This document shows positions 42,519 to 50,835 of a stretch of 64,000 nt of DNA, in pieces. Each line of letters starts with the position of its first letter. Position 1 is the first letter of the stretch. The notes below the pieces were generated by a model. The model was given only the letters and a program-made list of their open reading frames with translations, had not been told where the DNA came from and did not search any database. The translations under genes and the position numbers were made by a program. Origin of the DNA: Halalkalibacter akibai JCM 9157 (lineage in GTDB: Bacteria; Bacillota; Bacilli; Bacillales; Bacillaceae_D); NCBI RefSeq assembly GCF_000513135.1, contig NZ_BAUV01000014.1, positions 22,857 to 86,856 of the forward strand, given 5' to 3'.

Positions 42519-44090
42519 CTAAAGGCTATTCATTGCTATCTTATGATCTTTTTCTACTTGCACAGAAATTCCTGTGTCCATCGTTAAAGATAGATAGTGG
42601 TGAAACCATCTAGAATCGTTGCGTTCAGGAAAATCTGCTCTGTAATGCCCACCACGGCTCTCCGTTCGCATCAGAGCAGCGTTTGTAATCAACCAAGCAA
42701 CGAGAACCATATTCTTGCTTTCTATTTCCACCTTTGTATCAGAAGAACGCACATATTTGGCTGTATTTACAAATGGCTCTAACCACTTTTTCATTTGGTT
42801 AAGTCCATCTAAACTTCTTTCGATCCCAACAAACCTTGTCATTTGTCTTTTGATCTCATCTTTACTCGGTAATTGAAGCAACAGTTCTTCTTTCTCCCTT
42901 TTCTCTTTAACTAAAACTGGAACTAATAACTTTGCTTTATTAGCGAGGATATCTTTAGCTACTTGTTCGGCAAACACAAGTCCTTCTAATAACGAGTTGC
43001 TAGCTAAACGATTTGCACCATGGACTCCAGTACAAGCTACTTCACCAACAGCGTAAAGGCCTTCAAGATTAGTTCGGCCGAATTGATCTGTTTGCACACC
43101 GCCACTAATGAAATGCGCTCCTGGAGCAACAGATAGGGGTTTATCTTTAACATTAATCCCCAACTGCTTACATCGAGCCGACAGACCAGGGAATTTAGAT
43201 TGAAAATTCGTAATTCCACTGCAATCTAGGTATACTTTCCTTCCCGCCTCGAGTGCACGGTGGATTTCTCTACTCACAACGTCCCTTGAGGCTAATTCTT
43301 TTAAAGGATGTTCTGCCATGATTCTTAATCCACTCTCATCAACTAATGTTGCGCCTTCTCCACGGACCGCTTCACTAATTAATCCAAAGGTCATTTGCTC
43401 ATTCGTTAACAAGGTTGGATGAAATTGAATAAATTCCATATCACGAAGCACTGCACCAGCTCGGTAAGCAAGTGCAAAACCATCACCCGTCGCTTCTGGT
43501 ACATTCGATGTATGTGTATAAAGTTGACCTAAACCTCCAGTTGCTAAAACAGTTGTTCTAGCATATACGGTTTGCTTATTATGAATCTCTACACCGACAA
43601 TACGATTATTGCTTTTTACAAGCTGATGTACTTCCGTATGATCGAGTATCGTCACCCTATCTCGTACCGCTTTTATTAAAGCCTTTGTAAAAGCCTCTCC
43701 AGTTTTATCTCCATTTGCATGAACAATTCGCCTTTGTTGGTGAGCGCCTTCCATCCCAAGTGATAAATTTCCATCTTGCATCCTATCAAAAGGAACCCCT
43801 AGATCTATTAATGTTTTCACTATCTCAGGTGCTTTTTTCACAAGAATCTCGGTATGGCTGTAATTATGATGATCTTGACCTGCATTAATCGTATCAGCAA
43901 AATGCTTCTGCCAATTATCTTCTGTCCCAAGAGCTGCGGCCATGCCCCCCTGAGCCCAGCTAGAATTACTGACTTCAACTCCCGACTTTGTGATAACAAT
44001 CACATTTAATTGGTCAGCTAACAAGTGAGCTGTCATTAATCCTGCAATCCCACTGCCAATGACAATAACATCAACTGTTTGATCAGCCAT
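42519..44090 (-). CDS. nadB: L-aspartate oxidase NadB
   Basis: A 523-residue flavoprotein oxidising aspartate to iminoaspartate, the first step of de novo NAD synthesis. The FAD motif IVIGSGIAGLMTAHLLAD is N-terminal; HGANRLASNSLLEGLVFAE is the conserved FAD-contact loop. I use the ATG at 44090, 6 bp after GGGGGG, because the ATG at 44096 abuts that site. First gene of nadB-nadC-nadA, divergent from nifS-nadR. Confidence 0.96.
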   Translation of the reverse strand: MADQTVDVIVIGSGIAGLMTAHLLADQLNVIVITKSGVEVSNSSWAQGGMAAALGTEDNWQKHFADTINAGQDHHNYSHTEILVKKAPEIVKTLIDLGVPFDRMQDGNLSLGMEGAHQQRRIVHANGDKTGEAFTKALIKAVRDRVTILDHTEVHQLVKSNNRIVGVEIHNKQTVYARTTVLATGGLGQLYTHTSNVPEATGDGFALAYRAGAVLRDMEFIQFHPTLLTNEQMTFGLISEAVRGEGATLVDESGLRIMAEHPLKELASRDVVSREIHRALEAGRKVYLDCSGITNFQSKFPGLSARCKQLGINVKDKPLSVAPGAHFISGGVQTDQFGRTNLEGLYAVGEVACTGVHGANRLASNSLLEGLVFAEQVAKDILANKAKLLVPVLVKEKREKEELLLQLPSKDEIKRQMTRFVGIERSLDGLNQMKKWLEPFVNTAKYVRSSDTKVEIESKNMVLVAWLITNAALMRTESRGGHYRADFPERNDSRWFHHYLSLTMDTGISVQVEKDHKIAMNSL

Positions 44091-44119
44091 TATCATCCCC
44101 CCATGAATTTTACAGTTGT

Positions 44120-44159
44120 CTTGTCACCTATCTTCACATAAAATAAGAGTTGTGACAAG
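44120..44159. promoter_or_regulatory. Probable NadR operator in the divergent nad promoter region
   Basis: CTTGTCAC (44120-44127) and GTGACAAG (44152-44159) form a perfect inverted repeat in the 122-bp gap between nadB and nifS. NadR (NiaR) of Bacillus binds related TGTC/GACA half-sites here with nicotinate as corepressor. A plus-strand promoter TTGTGA-17-TTAAAT overlaps the right half. The identification is by position and motif. Confidence 0.65.
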
Positions 44160-44212
44160 CGATTTTTTATGTTTAAATAGGGAAATTATTGGTTTTTATT
44201 AGGAGGAAAACT

Positions 44213-45340
44213 ATGATTTACTTTGACTATAGTGCAACCACACCGATGTCCTCGTATGCTTTAGAAACGTACAACCGCGTAGCTACTGATTTTTTTGCAA
44301 ATAGTCGGAGTATACATCGGCAAGGTTTAGAAAGCGATGACGTTCTTACACTTAGCAGACAATCAATTGCTGATTTGCTATCTGTTCAACGAGATGAAAT
44401 ATATTTTACAGGTTCTGGTTCAGAGGCAACTTTTTTAGCGCTAACAAGTCTAGCTTTTTCTCGTGAACATAAGGGTAGAACCATCATTACAACAGAAGGT
44501 GAACACCATTCTGTACACCAAACTATGATGTACTTACAAGAACATGGATTTAACATTATTTATTTACCGGTTAATCAGTTCGGACAGGTAACTGAAGAAA
44601 CACTACGCTCAACTATAACTGCTGATACTATTTTGGTTTCAATTGCACATGCAAACAGTGAAATAGGAACCGTTCAGAATCTAAGCGAGCTTGGCCATAT
44701 ATTAAATGAAGAAGGAATCCTTTTTCATAGTGATTGCGTTCAGACATTCGGTAAACTTGATATACCCACTTCATTATTAACAAGCGCTACTTTTTCTGCT
44801 CATAAACTGTATGGACCAAAAGGAGTAGGTGCAGCTTATATTAATAAACAAACTCATTGGACACCTTTCCTTCAAGGGACTACTCATGAAATGGGATTTA
44901 GAGCTGGAACGGTTGATGTCCCTAGCATCGCGGCTTTTGCAGCGGCTGCTGAAGAATACTGGCCAATCGCCAAAGATGATATGGTAAAATTTAGACAATA
45001 CCGTCAAATGGTCGTAGATTCCTTTTCTTCTGATTCTAGATTTATCTTTGAAGGTCATCCAACTAAAAGATTGCCTTTTCATATTTGTCTAAGAATCAAA
45101 GGAGTAGAAGGTCAGCTAGTTATGTTAGACTGTAACCGTAATGGACTAGCTGTCTCAACGGGATCAGCTTGCCGTGTAGGTGACACCAAACCATCAAACA
45201 CGATGTTAAGCATTGGACGAAGCATAGAAGAAGCACATGAGCTCGTTCGAATTACTTTTGGTCGCTACACGAAAAAAGCAGACATAAATAAACTCATTGA
45301 TACACTAAAGCAAATTGTTATTACTTATAAAGGAGACTAA
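44213..45340 (+). CDS. nifS: NifS-type cysteine desulfurase of the NAD locus
   Basis: A 375-residue PLP enzyme (MIYFDYSATTPMSSYALE). The PLP lysine lies in SATFSAHKLYGPKG and the catalytic cysteine in AVSTGSACRVGDTKPS. In B. subtilis the homologue is needed for NAD synthesis, presumably by supplying sulfur for the NadA cluster. I use the ATG at 44213 after AGGAGGAAA; the TTG at 44189 lies before this site. nadR follows after 6 bp. Confidence 0.93.
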   Translation: MIYFDYSATTPMSSYALETYNRVATDFFANSRSIHRQGLESDDVLTLSRQSIADLLSVQRDEIYFTGSGSEATFLALTSLAFSREHKGRTIITTEGEHHSVHQTMMYLQEHGFNIIYLPVNQFGQVTEETLRSTITADTILVSIAHANSEIGTVQNLSELGHILNEEGILFHSDCVQTFGKLDIPTSLLTSATFSAHKLYGPKGVGAAYINKQTHWTPFLQGTTHEMGFRAGTVDVPSIAAFAAAAEEYWPIAKDDMVKFRQYRQMVVDSFSSDSRFIFEGHPTKRLPFHICLRIKGVEGQLVMLDCNRNGLAVSTGSACRVGDTKPSNTMLSIGRSIEEAHELVRITFGRYTKKADINKLIDTLKQIVITYKGD

Positions 45341-45346
45341 AAAACT

Positions 45347-45883
45347 ATGAATGAAGGAAAAAAAGTTCTTGGGGATGAACGGAGAGAATTAATTATTAAA
45401 TGGCTTTCAGTGAATGATTCTCCTTTAACTGGAGGTGAATTGGCAAAACGAACAAATGTAAGCCGACAAGTAATTGTCCAAGATATCTCTATTTTGAAAG
45501 CTAGAAAACACCCAATTATCGCAACGGCTCAAGGATACATGCTAGTTAAGACCAACTTCACACCTAAAGTCAGTCGTATTATTGCTTGTAAACATTCACC
45601 TGAAGAAACAAAAGAAGAACTGTTCATTTTGGTAGATCACGGAGTTACCGTTAAACAAGTTATGGTTGAACACGCTATTTATGGTGAAATCACTGCTTCA
45701 CTCATGTTATCTACTCGCCATGATGTAGAAGCATTTTGTCACAATGTAGAAAAAACAAAGGCAACCCTTCTATCCGAATTAACGGACGGTGTTCATTTAC
45801 ATGTGATTGAAGCAGACTCTAATGATCAACTCAATCAAGCTATTCAAGCACTAGATCATAAAGGATTTATTCTTAATGATTAA
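45347..45883 (+). CDS. nadR: NAD biosynthesis repressor NadR (NiaR/YrxA)
   Basis: A 178-residue protein with an N-terminal winged helix (LTGGELAKRTNVSRQVIVQDISILK) and a C-terminal 3H domain with conserved histidines (HGVTVKQVMVEHAIYGEI; THDVEAF-like RHDVEAFCHNV). It binds nicotinate and metal and represses the nad genes. It is the second gene of nifS-nadR, facing its targets. Confidence 0.93.
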   Translation: MNEGKKVLGDERRELIIKWLSVNDSPLTGGELAKRTNVSRQVIVQDISILKARKHPIIATAQGYMLVKTNFTPKVSRIIACKHSPEETKEELFILVDHGVTVKQVMVEHAIYGEITASLMLSTRHDVEAFCHNVEKTKATLLSELTDGVHLHVIEADSNDQLNQAIQALDHKGFILND

Positions 45884-45904
45884 TGCTGTAAAAGGAAAAT
45901 AAAA

Positions 45905-45945
45905 AGAACAGCAATGGCTCCGCACGCTGCACGTTTTTATTTAGA
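45905..45945. repeat. Fragment of the dispersed TTGCAATGGC repeat
   Basis: AGCAATGGCTCCGCACGCTGCACG at 45909-45932 matches the left block of the family at 47892-47985. It lies just after nadR, before the terminator. Confidence 0.5.
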
Positions 45946-45958
45946 ACATTGTTTTTAG

Positions 45959-45993
45959 AATGACTCAAAAGTTTGAATAGCCTTTGAGTCATT
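45959..45993. terminator. Bidirectional terminator between nadR and pheA
   Basis: AATGACTCAAAAG pairs with CTTTGAGTCATT; T-rich sequence follows on the plus strand and A-rich before it. It serves two convergent genes. Confidence 0.8.
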
Positions 45994-45994
45994 C

Positions 45995-46864
45995 TTATTT
46001 TATTTTTGCCACATTTTTTTGAAATGAGTAGACCGGAAAACTTCCAAGAAGCTCTACCCCGCATCCAAGTGCTTTTATTTCAGACATGGCCCCAGGAATT
46101 AGAACATCATCCATTAACCCTTCTATATCAATAATAAAGAAATAGTTACCAAGTCCTGTTTTGGTAGGCCGCGATTCAATTTTAGTAAGATTTAATTTTC
46201 TCCAAGCAAAAGCAGATAAAACTTGATGCAATGCTCCTGAATAATCCGCTGGTAAAGTAACCATTAACATCGTCTTATCCTCTGTACGTTTTGATTCAAC
46301 TGAATTGACTTGAACAGGCTGATTGCTTAATACTACAAAGCTTGTTTTATTATTAGAGAAATCATGTATGTTCGAATGAGTAATGTTTAAACCGTATTCC
46401 TTTGCAGCGAGCTCATTCGCTATAGCGGCAACACTAAGTTCAGGATGGTTATGAACAAAGTCAGCCGCAGCTCCGGTTGAATTCATGTATTCCCATTCAG
46501 CATCTGGATATTGTTTTAAAAGGAAATCATGACACTGCGCAATCGCGTGAGGATGGGAGACAATTTTATCTATCGTCTTTATGTCCACTCTGTTTGGATG
46601 AACAAGTAAGTGCTGCTCAATTGGAACCGTAATTCCCCCCACTATAGGCAGTCTCTGCTTATGAATTAAATAATCAAGAGTCATATTCACAGAGCCTTCA
46701 ATCGCATTTTCAATTGGAACAACTGCTACATCCACTTTGCCTGCTTTAACTGCATCCATACAAGATGGAATGGTGCGAAAAGGTATAAACTCCCCTTTTT
46801 CAAAAAGTCCTTTTGCAGCCATTTCTGTAAACGTACCTTTTGGCCCTAAATAACCAATCTTCAT
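45995..46864 (-). CDS. pheA: Prephenate dehydratase PheA
   Basis: A 289-residue enzyme making phenylpyruvate. It begins MKIGYLGPKGTFTEMAAKGL, has VPIENAIEGSVNMTLDYLI in the catalytic domain and a C-terminal ACT domain with KIESRPTKTGLGNYFFIIDIEG (the ESRP phenylalanine-binding motif). The catalytic motif usually written TRF reads TSF here (NNKTSFVVLS), which is worth noting but may be normal for this group. pheB lies upstream, as in B. subtilis. Confidence 0.94.
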   Translation of the reverse strand: MKIGYLGPKGTFTEMAAKGLFEKGEFIPFRTIPSCMDAVKAGKVDVAVVPIENAIEGSVNMTLDYLIHKQRLPIVGGITVPIEQHLLVHPNRVDIKTIDKIVSHPHAIAQCHDFLLKQYPDAEWEYMNSTGAAADFVHNHPELSVAAIANELAAKEYGLNITHSNIHDFSNNKTSFVVLSNQPVQVNSVESKRTEDKTMLMVTLPADYSGALHQVLSAFAWRKLNLTKIESRPTKTGLGNYFFIIDIEGLMDDVLIPGAMSEIKALGCGVELLGSFPVYSFQKNVAKIK

Positions 46865-46940
46865 CTCTAACCTTCTCCTCCTAGTCCATCATCAAATTCT
46901 AGCTCATTATTATTTTGTCGTTTAGCTTTGAAACATAAAG

Positions 46941-47387
46941 TTATGAGCCCGTTCCAACTATCTCGACTTTTTTAACTGCATCTAACTCCTCAAGCCAGTC
47001 CATTAAAGCATCTAAATCTAATTTCATCGGTGATGTGTCAATGGATATCGTCATATGAGCTCTTCCTTGTAAAGGAATCGTTTGGTTAATAGTTAGCACA
47101 TTTGCACCCGTCTCAGCTACCTTACTTAAAAGCTGAGATAAAGAACCAGATCTATCGACTAAAATAATAGATAGCGTAATAATCTTCTCTCTAACCATTG
47201 TATGAAAAGGAAATATTCCGTCTTTATATTTATAAAATGCACTACGACTCAATCCCACAATATTAACAGCCTCATTTATTTTCTTCACTTTTCCTGAGTC
47301 AAGTAGCTCTTTGGCAGCTAGCGTTTTCTCCATTGCGTCTGTCAGCATATCTTCTCTTACTAAATAAAATGATTTCCTTGTTGTCAT
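46941..47387 (-). CDS. pheB: ACT-domain protein PheB
   Basis: A 148-residue protein with an N-terminal helical segment containing an HTH-like stretch (INEAVNIVGLSRSAFYKYKDGI) and a C-terminal ACT domain (ITLSIILVDRSGSLSQLL). It is the Bacillus PheB of unclear function, paired with pheA; regulatory binding of an aromatic amino acid is plausible. pheA lies 76 bp downstream. Confidence 0.9.
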   Translation of the reverse strand: MTTRKSFYLVREDMLTDAMEKTLAAKELLDSGKVKKINEAVNIVGLSRSAFYKYKDGIFPFHTMVREKIITLSIILVDRSGSLSQLLSKVAETGANVLTINQTIPLQGRAHMTISIDTSPMKLDLDALMDWLEELDAVKKVEIVGTGS

Positions 47388-47587
47388 AGTTTATTCACCT
47401 CTTTCTAGTTGCACTTATCCTCCCATTATAGAATTGACGAAACTTTTTGACAACAACTCTTCACAAAATTGTCTACTAACAATGAAAATTTGTCCCTTCG
47501 TAAGAGACAGTTTGCATTTTTTTGTGGTGTATGAAATGCGGCGAGTTTATGAGGATTCGGAAGGCAATGTCGGACGGGATTGCTGAG

Positions 47588-47742
47588 ATGAACGGACACC
47601 AGAGCCCTTATATTAGTTAAATAGGTTATTTTTTAGATGGGAGAGGACTGTAGAGCTCTATTCATCTAATATGGAATCATATTTTAGTGATTTTCAGGCA
47701 ATAAGAGCTTCTGGGTCCTCTAAGCCTGCCAAAAGAGTTGTT
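47588..47742. repeat. Possible MITE-like element with imperfect terminal inverted repeats
   Basis: GGACACCAGAGCCCTTAT at the left end matches the reverse complement of ATAAGAGCTTCTGGGTCC at the right end with a few differences. About 120 bp of non-coding sequence lie between. No transposase is present. This is the main content of the gap between pheB and obg, along with the repeats that follow. Confidence 0.45.
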
Positions 47743-47783
47743 TTTTCAGGAATAAGGTATTTGGTGTCCACACATGTTCAAAC

Positions 47784-47831
47784 GCTCATTGCAACGGTTT
47801 AAAGCCAAAAGGAAAATCACCTTTTGGCTTT
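47784..47831 (-). repeat. 48-bp direct repeat carrying a terminator hairpin, copy 1
   Basis: This 48-bp sequence, starting GCTCATTGCAACGGTTTAAA, is identical to 47970-48017. It includes the stem AAAGCCAAAAGG/CCTTTTGGCTTT, the same hairpin that ends obg. Confidence 0.9.
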
Positions 47832-47891
47832 TCAATTCATGCATCATTTTCTCAAAGATCTTCACTCTTTAACCTTAATAAGTGCGAACAT

Positions 47892-47985
47892 CTTTGCAAT
47901 GGCTTCTCTCGCTGCGCGCCTTTTATAAGAAGTTCGCTTATAAAAGGCTTAAGAGCTTGCAGCGGTTTCGCTCATTGCAACGGTT
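47892..47985. repeat. Complete copy of the TTGCAATGGC dispersed repeat
   Basis: TTGCAATGGCTTCTCTCGCTGC on the left, a central hairpin CTTTTATAAG-AAGTTCG-CTTATAAAAG, then GCTTAAGAGCTTGCAGCGGTTTCG. The ends are imperfect inverted repeats of each other. Related pieces are at 12970-13160, 16530-16592 and 45905-45945. Confidence 0.7.
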
Positions 47986-48017
47986 TAAAGCCAAAAGGAA
48001 AATCACCTTTTGGCTTT
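47970..48017 (-). terminator. obg terminator within the 48-bp direct repeat, copy 2
   Basis: AAAGCCAAAAGG pairs with CCTTTTGGCTTT directly after the obg stop (48022). The 48 bp are identical to 47784-47831. Confidence 0.8.
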
Positions 48018-48021
48018 AAAC

Positions 48022-49305
48022 CTAGTCAATAAATTCGAATTCGAATTTCATGATTCTGACTAGGTCTCCGTCTTTTGCTCCTCTTTCTCTTAGGGCGTCG
48101 TCAATACCCATTCCGCGCATTTGTCTTGCGAAACGTTTGATTGATTCTTCGCGTGAGAAATCAGTCATTTTAAATAGTTTTTCTAATGGTGCTCCTGATA
48201 AAACGAATGTTCCGTCGTCGTCTCTCGTTATGACAAACGGAGTCTCTTGTTTTTCATGACGATAGATAACACGTGTTGTGTCCTCAACTTCTTCATGAAG
48301 TGGAAATTCAGGAGTTTCTTCAATTTTATCAGCAATCGTTAGGAGTAGATCACGTAATCCTTGTTTTGTGATAGCTGAAATTGGGAAAATTGGGTAGTCA
48401 TCCTTAAATTTCTCTTTGAACAGTTTTAAGTTCTCTTCTGATTCAGGCATATCCATTTTATTAGCAACAATCACTTGTGGTCGTTCCATCAGACGTAGGT
48501 TATACTGTTTTAACTCTTCATTAATTAACAGATAATCTTCGTAAGGATCTCTTCCTTCTAACGCTGACATATCAATAACATGGACAATGACTCTCGTCCG
48601 TTCGATATGTCTTAAAAATTGATGACCTAGTCCAACTCCTGCATGAGCGCCCTCAATTAATCCTGGCAAGTCAGCCATAACGAAACTGCGATTATCATCG
48701 GTTTCAACTACACCAAGGTTTGGAGTAATAGTAGTGAAATGATAGTCAGCAATTTTTGGTTTAGCCGCTGAAACAACAGAAAGTAGCGTTGATTTACCAA
48801 CACTAGGAAAACCTACTAAGCCAACATCAGCCAATACTTTCAATTCTAAAATAACGTCTCTCTCTTGACCTGGCTCTCCATTTTCAGCAATTTCTGGTGC
48901 AGGGTTAACAGGCGTAGCAAAACGAGTATTTCCACGTCCACCACGCCCCCCCCTTGCAATAACCGCTCTTTGACCATGCTCAGTTAAGTCTGCTATGACT
49001 TGTCCAGATTGATCGTCAATGACGGTTGTACCAGGCGGGACTTTAACGATCATATCTTCTGCATTTTTACCATGCTGATTTTTAGGACGTCCATGTTCAC
49101 CACGCGGTGCTTTGAAATGGCGCTTATAGCGGAAGTCCATTAAAGTGCGCAGTCCTTCCTCTACTTCAAAAACAACACTTGAACCTCTTCCGCCATCTCC
49201 TCCAGCAGGTCCACCATCTGGAACATATTTTTCTCTTCGGAAGGAAACTTGGCCATTACCGCCGTCTCCCCCTTTAACATATATTTTGACTTTATCAACA
49301 AACAT
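48022..49305 (-). CDS. obg: GTPase Obg (CgtA)
   Basis: A 427-residue essential GTPase of ribosome assembly and stress response. It has a glycine-rich Obg fold ([22 protein letters not shown]), the G domain with P-loop [12 protein letters not shown], switch [10 protein letters not shown] and NKMD, and a C-terminal OCT domain ([17 protein letters not shown]). spo0B is 12 bp upstream, forming the classical spo0B-obg pair. Confidence 0.97.
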   Translation of the reverse strand: MFVDKVKIYVKGGDGGNGQVSFRREKYVPDGGPAGGDGGRGSSVVFEVEEGLRTLMDFRYKRHFKAPRGEHGRPKNQHGKNAEDMIVKVPPGTTVIDDQSGQVIADLTEHGQRAVIARGGRGGRGNTRFATPVNPAPEIAENGEPGQERDVILELKVLADVGLVGFPSVGKSTLLSVVSAAKPKIADYHFTTITPNLGVVETDDNRSFVMADLPGLIEGAHAGVGLGHQFLRHIERTRVIVHVIDMSALEGRDPYEDYLLINEELKQYNLRLMERPQVIVANKMDMPESEENLKLFKEKFKDDYPIFPISAITKQGLRDLLLTIADKIEETPEFPLHEEVEDTTRVIYRHEKQETPFVITRDDDGTFVLSGAPLEKLFKMTDFSREESIKRFARQMRGMGIDDALRERGAKDGDLVRIMKFEFEFID

Positions 49306-49317
49306 TTCTTCTTCACC

Positions 49318-49848
49318 TCAGCTTCTCGCAAATCTTGCTACAAGAACACATTCCTGTTCATTCCATTCAACAAGGTTCACAATTGACTCCCTTTCCAATT
49401 TAAATCGTTGCCAATCTACTTTTTTCTGCAAAGCCCCTTGAAAATCAAAGGTAACCTCACAATATTCTTCAGTAAATAAAAATGTAATGAGTAAATTGTT
49501 CTCAGTATCTATCGTACAATCATTAGTTAGTTTCTCCGTAATTTCTTCACATAATCGCAAAAGTTGTACTTCTTTGTTTTCAAGTGAAAAAACCTCTCCA
49601 GCTACATCAAGCTCTAACTTTATATTGTTGCTGAACCAATTATACGTTAATAGAAAATACACAACACTTGGTGCTTGTATTTCTGAAATCTTACTTTCAC
49701 AGATCGATTGTTGGGTCACCTGATGAATGATCTCTTCGATTCGATCATAACGTTTCAGTGCTAAGTTTCCTTTTATTAACTGCATAACGTTCAACCAATC
49801 ATGACGCGTTTGCCTAAGCGCCTGTAATACATCTAATTGGTTAGTCAT
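49318..49848 (-). CDS. spo0B: Sporulation initiation phosphotransferase Spo0B
   Basis: A 176-residue phosphorelay protein that passes phosphate from Spo0F to Spo0A. The phosphorylated histidine lies in RQTRHDWLNVMQLIKGNLAL (H16), and a degenerate kinase-like C-terminal domain follows. The N-terminus is a little shorter than in B. subtilis. In other Bacilli rpmA precedes it; here the upstream gap (49849-50167) has no gene and I see nothing else clear in it. Confidence 0.92.
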   Translation of the reverse strand: MTNQLDVLQALRQTRHDWLNVMQLIKGNLALKRYDRIEEIIHQVTQQSICESKISEIQAPSVVYFLLTYNWFSNNIKLELDVAGEVFSLENKEVQLLRLCEEITEKLTNDCTIDTENNLLITFLFTEEYCEVTFDFQGALQKKVDWQRFKLERESIVNLVEWNEQECVLVARFARS

Positions 49849-50096
49849 TTCAGTTCTCTCCTCATCCTTCCAAAAAATAGATAAACTCGTTCATATTATT
49901 TACATGGATTATCTTACCACAAAGTAAGCAATAGAAACCATGTTCAGTACGATTCACTCGTAGCTAAATAATTTTATAGTATATCTACAATATCAAAACT
50001 AAGAATAAATTCAATGAAACCAAATTCCTCGAACACATAACAGAAAATTTTGTCAATGGACTTTTGAAAAAAATCAAAAAAAATTCACAAATCCCA

Positions 50097-50125
50097 TTTA
50101 CTTTTTGCCAAACTTTGGATATAAT
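50097..50125 (+). promoter_or_regulatory. Promoter of the microprotein cluster
   Basis: -35 TTTACT (50097-50102) and -10 TATAAT (50120-50125) with 17-bp spacing, about 43 bp before the first short ORF. The -10 is consensus, the -35 weak. Confidence 0.65.
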
Positions 50126-50167
50126 TCCTTAAGAAAACAAATTTATGAATCTAGGAGGCTGAACATT

Positions 50168-50248
50168 ATGTTAAAAACGACATTAAAAAATCCATTAACT
50201 TCATATTTATTACGTTCAGTGCTTACTAGTCAATCGCTCAAAAAGTAA
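50168..50248 (+). CDS. 26-residue putative leader peptide
   Basis: ATG follows AGGAGGCTGAACATT, a strong ribosome site. The peptide starts MLKTTLKNPLTSYLLRSVL and ends in SLKK; it is basic and mildly amphipathic. Its stop is 17 bp before a set of competing stem-loops and a terminator (50266-50346), the arrangement expected for an attenuator leader. It could also be a functional small protein. I recognise no homologue. Confidence 0.55.
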   Translation: MLKTTLKNPLTSYLLRSVLTSQSLKK

Positions 50249-50265
50249 TTAATTGAGATCACTTC

Positions 50266-50346
50266 AAGCACAGGAGAACGTAACCCCTGTGACTTTATAT
50301 ATAAACGTCTACTATCACAGGGACCCGTTTCCCTGTGCTTTTTTGT
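50266..50346 (+). terminator. Attenuator-like terminator with competing stems
   Basis: The terminator stem is CACAGGG (50316-50322) with CCCTGTG (50331-50337) followed by CTTTTTT. An upstream CCCTGTG (50285-50291) can take the same CACAGGG, and AAGCACAGG (50266-50274) can pair with either CCTGTG or the distal CCTGTGCTT (50332-50340). The pairings are mutually exclusive, as in transcription attenuators. Confidence 0.7.
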
Positions 50347-50419
50347 GTCCATTTCCACTTACAATATTTGGGATTGGGTTTGTTTTCTAAATTTCTTAAT
50401 GAAAGGTGGTGATTTTAAC

Positions 50420-50554
50420 ATGACTTTTACGTTTTTACTTTTCACGATTTCAATAAAAAAACGTGAGTACACTGGCGAACAATTAGAACGTTTAGTACGA
50501 CAACAGAAACTACAAGAATATCACGATCAACAAGTACACAAATTTATGAACTAA
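50420..50554 (+). CDS. yrzI: YrzI-family small protein, paralog 1
   Basis: A 44-residue protein starting MTFTFLLFTISIKKREYTG, matching the Bac_small_YrzI family: a short beta-like hydrophobic start, a KKR turn and an amphipathic glutamine-rich helix. The ATG at 50420 follows GAAAGGTGGTGATTTTAAC. The function of YrzI is unknown. In B. subtilis its polycistronic mRNA, with other tiny ORFs, is a target of the ribosome-dependent nuclease Rae1. A second copy follows at 50684. Confidence 0.8.
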   Translation: MTFTFLLFTISIKKREYTGEQLERLVRQQKLQEYHDQQVHKFMN

Positions 50555-50587
50555 ACAATTAAAAATAACACACAAGGAGGTAATAAC

Positions 50588-50650
50588 ATGATTTTTCTAA
50601 AAGGCTTAATGTTGCAAGGTTGGTACGAACAGGTGAAAGGCCTCACCTGA
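50588..50650 (+). CDS. 20-residue ORF with stem-loop over its stop codon
   Basis: AAGGAGGTAATAAC precedes an ATG giving a peptide that begins MIFLKGLMLQGWYEQ. Its last codons and stop lie in the perfect stem CAGGTGA-AAGGCC-TCACCTG (50630-50649). The strong ribosome site and its place between two yrzI copies suggest it is translated. B. subtilis has a comparable tiny ORF in its yrzI operon that is cut by Rae1 during translation; equivalence is only inferred. Confidence 0.55.
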   Translation: MIFLKGLMLQGWYEQVKGLT

Positions 50651-50683
50651 CTAATTACAAAAATGGATTAGGAGGCATTAACA

Positions 50684-50827
50684 ATGACATTTCATTTTAT
50701 TCTTTTTACAATTACAGTAAAAAAACGTAAATATAGCGGGAAAGAACTTGAACAAATTGTCAAACAACAAAAATATCAAGACGAACATCAAGATCGAGTT
50801 TCACGATTACAAAATTGGAACAACTAA
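50684..50827 (+). CDS. YrzI-family small protein, paralog 2
   Basis: A 47-residue protein starting MTFHFILFTITVKKRKYSG, clearly a duplicate of the protein at 50420 (shared MTF-F-LFTI--KKR-Y-G--LE--V-QQK frame). The ATG follows TAGGAGGCATTAACA. It is the last gene of the microprotein cluster and is followed by a terminator. Confidence 0.8.
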   Translation: MTFHFILFTITVKKRKYSGKELEQIVKQQKYQDEHQDRVSRLQNWNN

Positions 50828-50835
50828 TATAAAAA

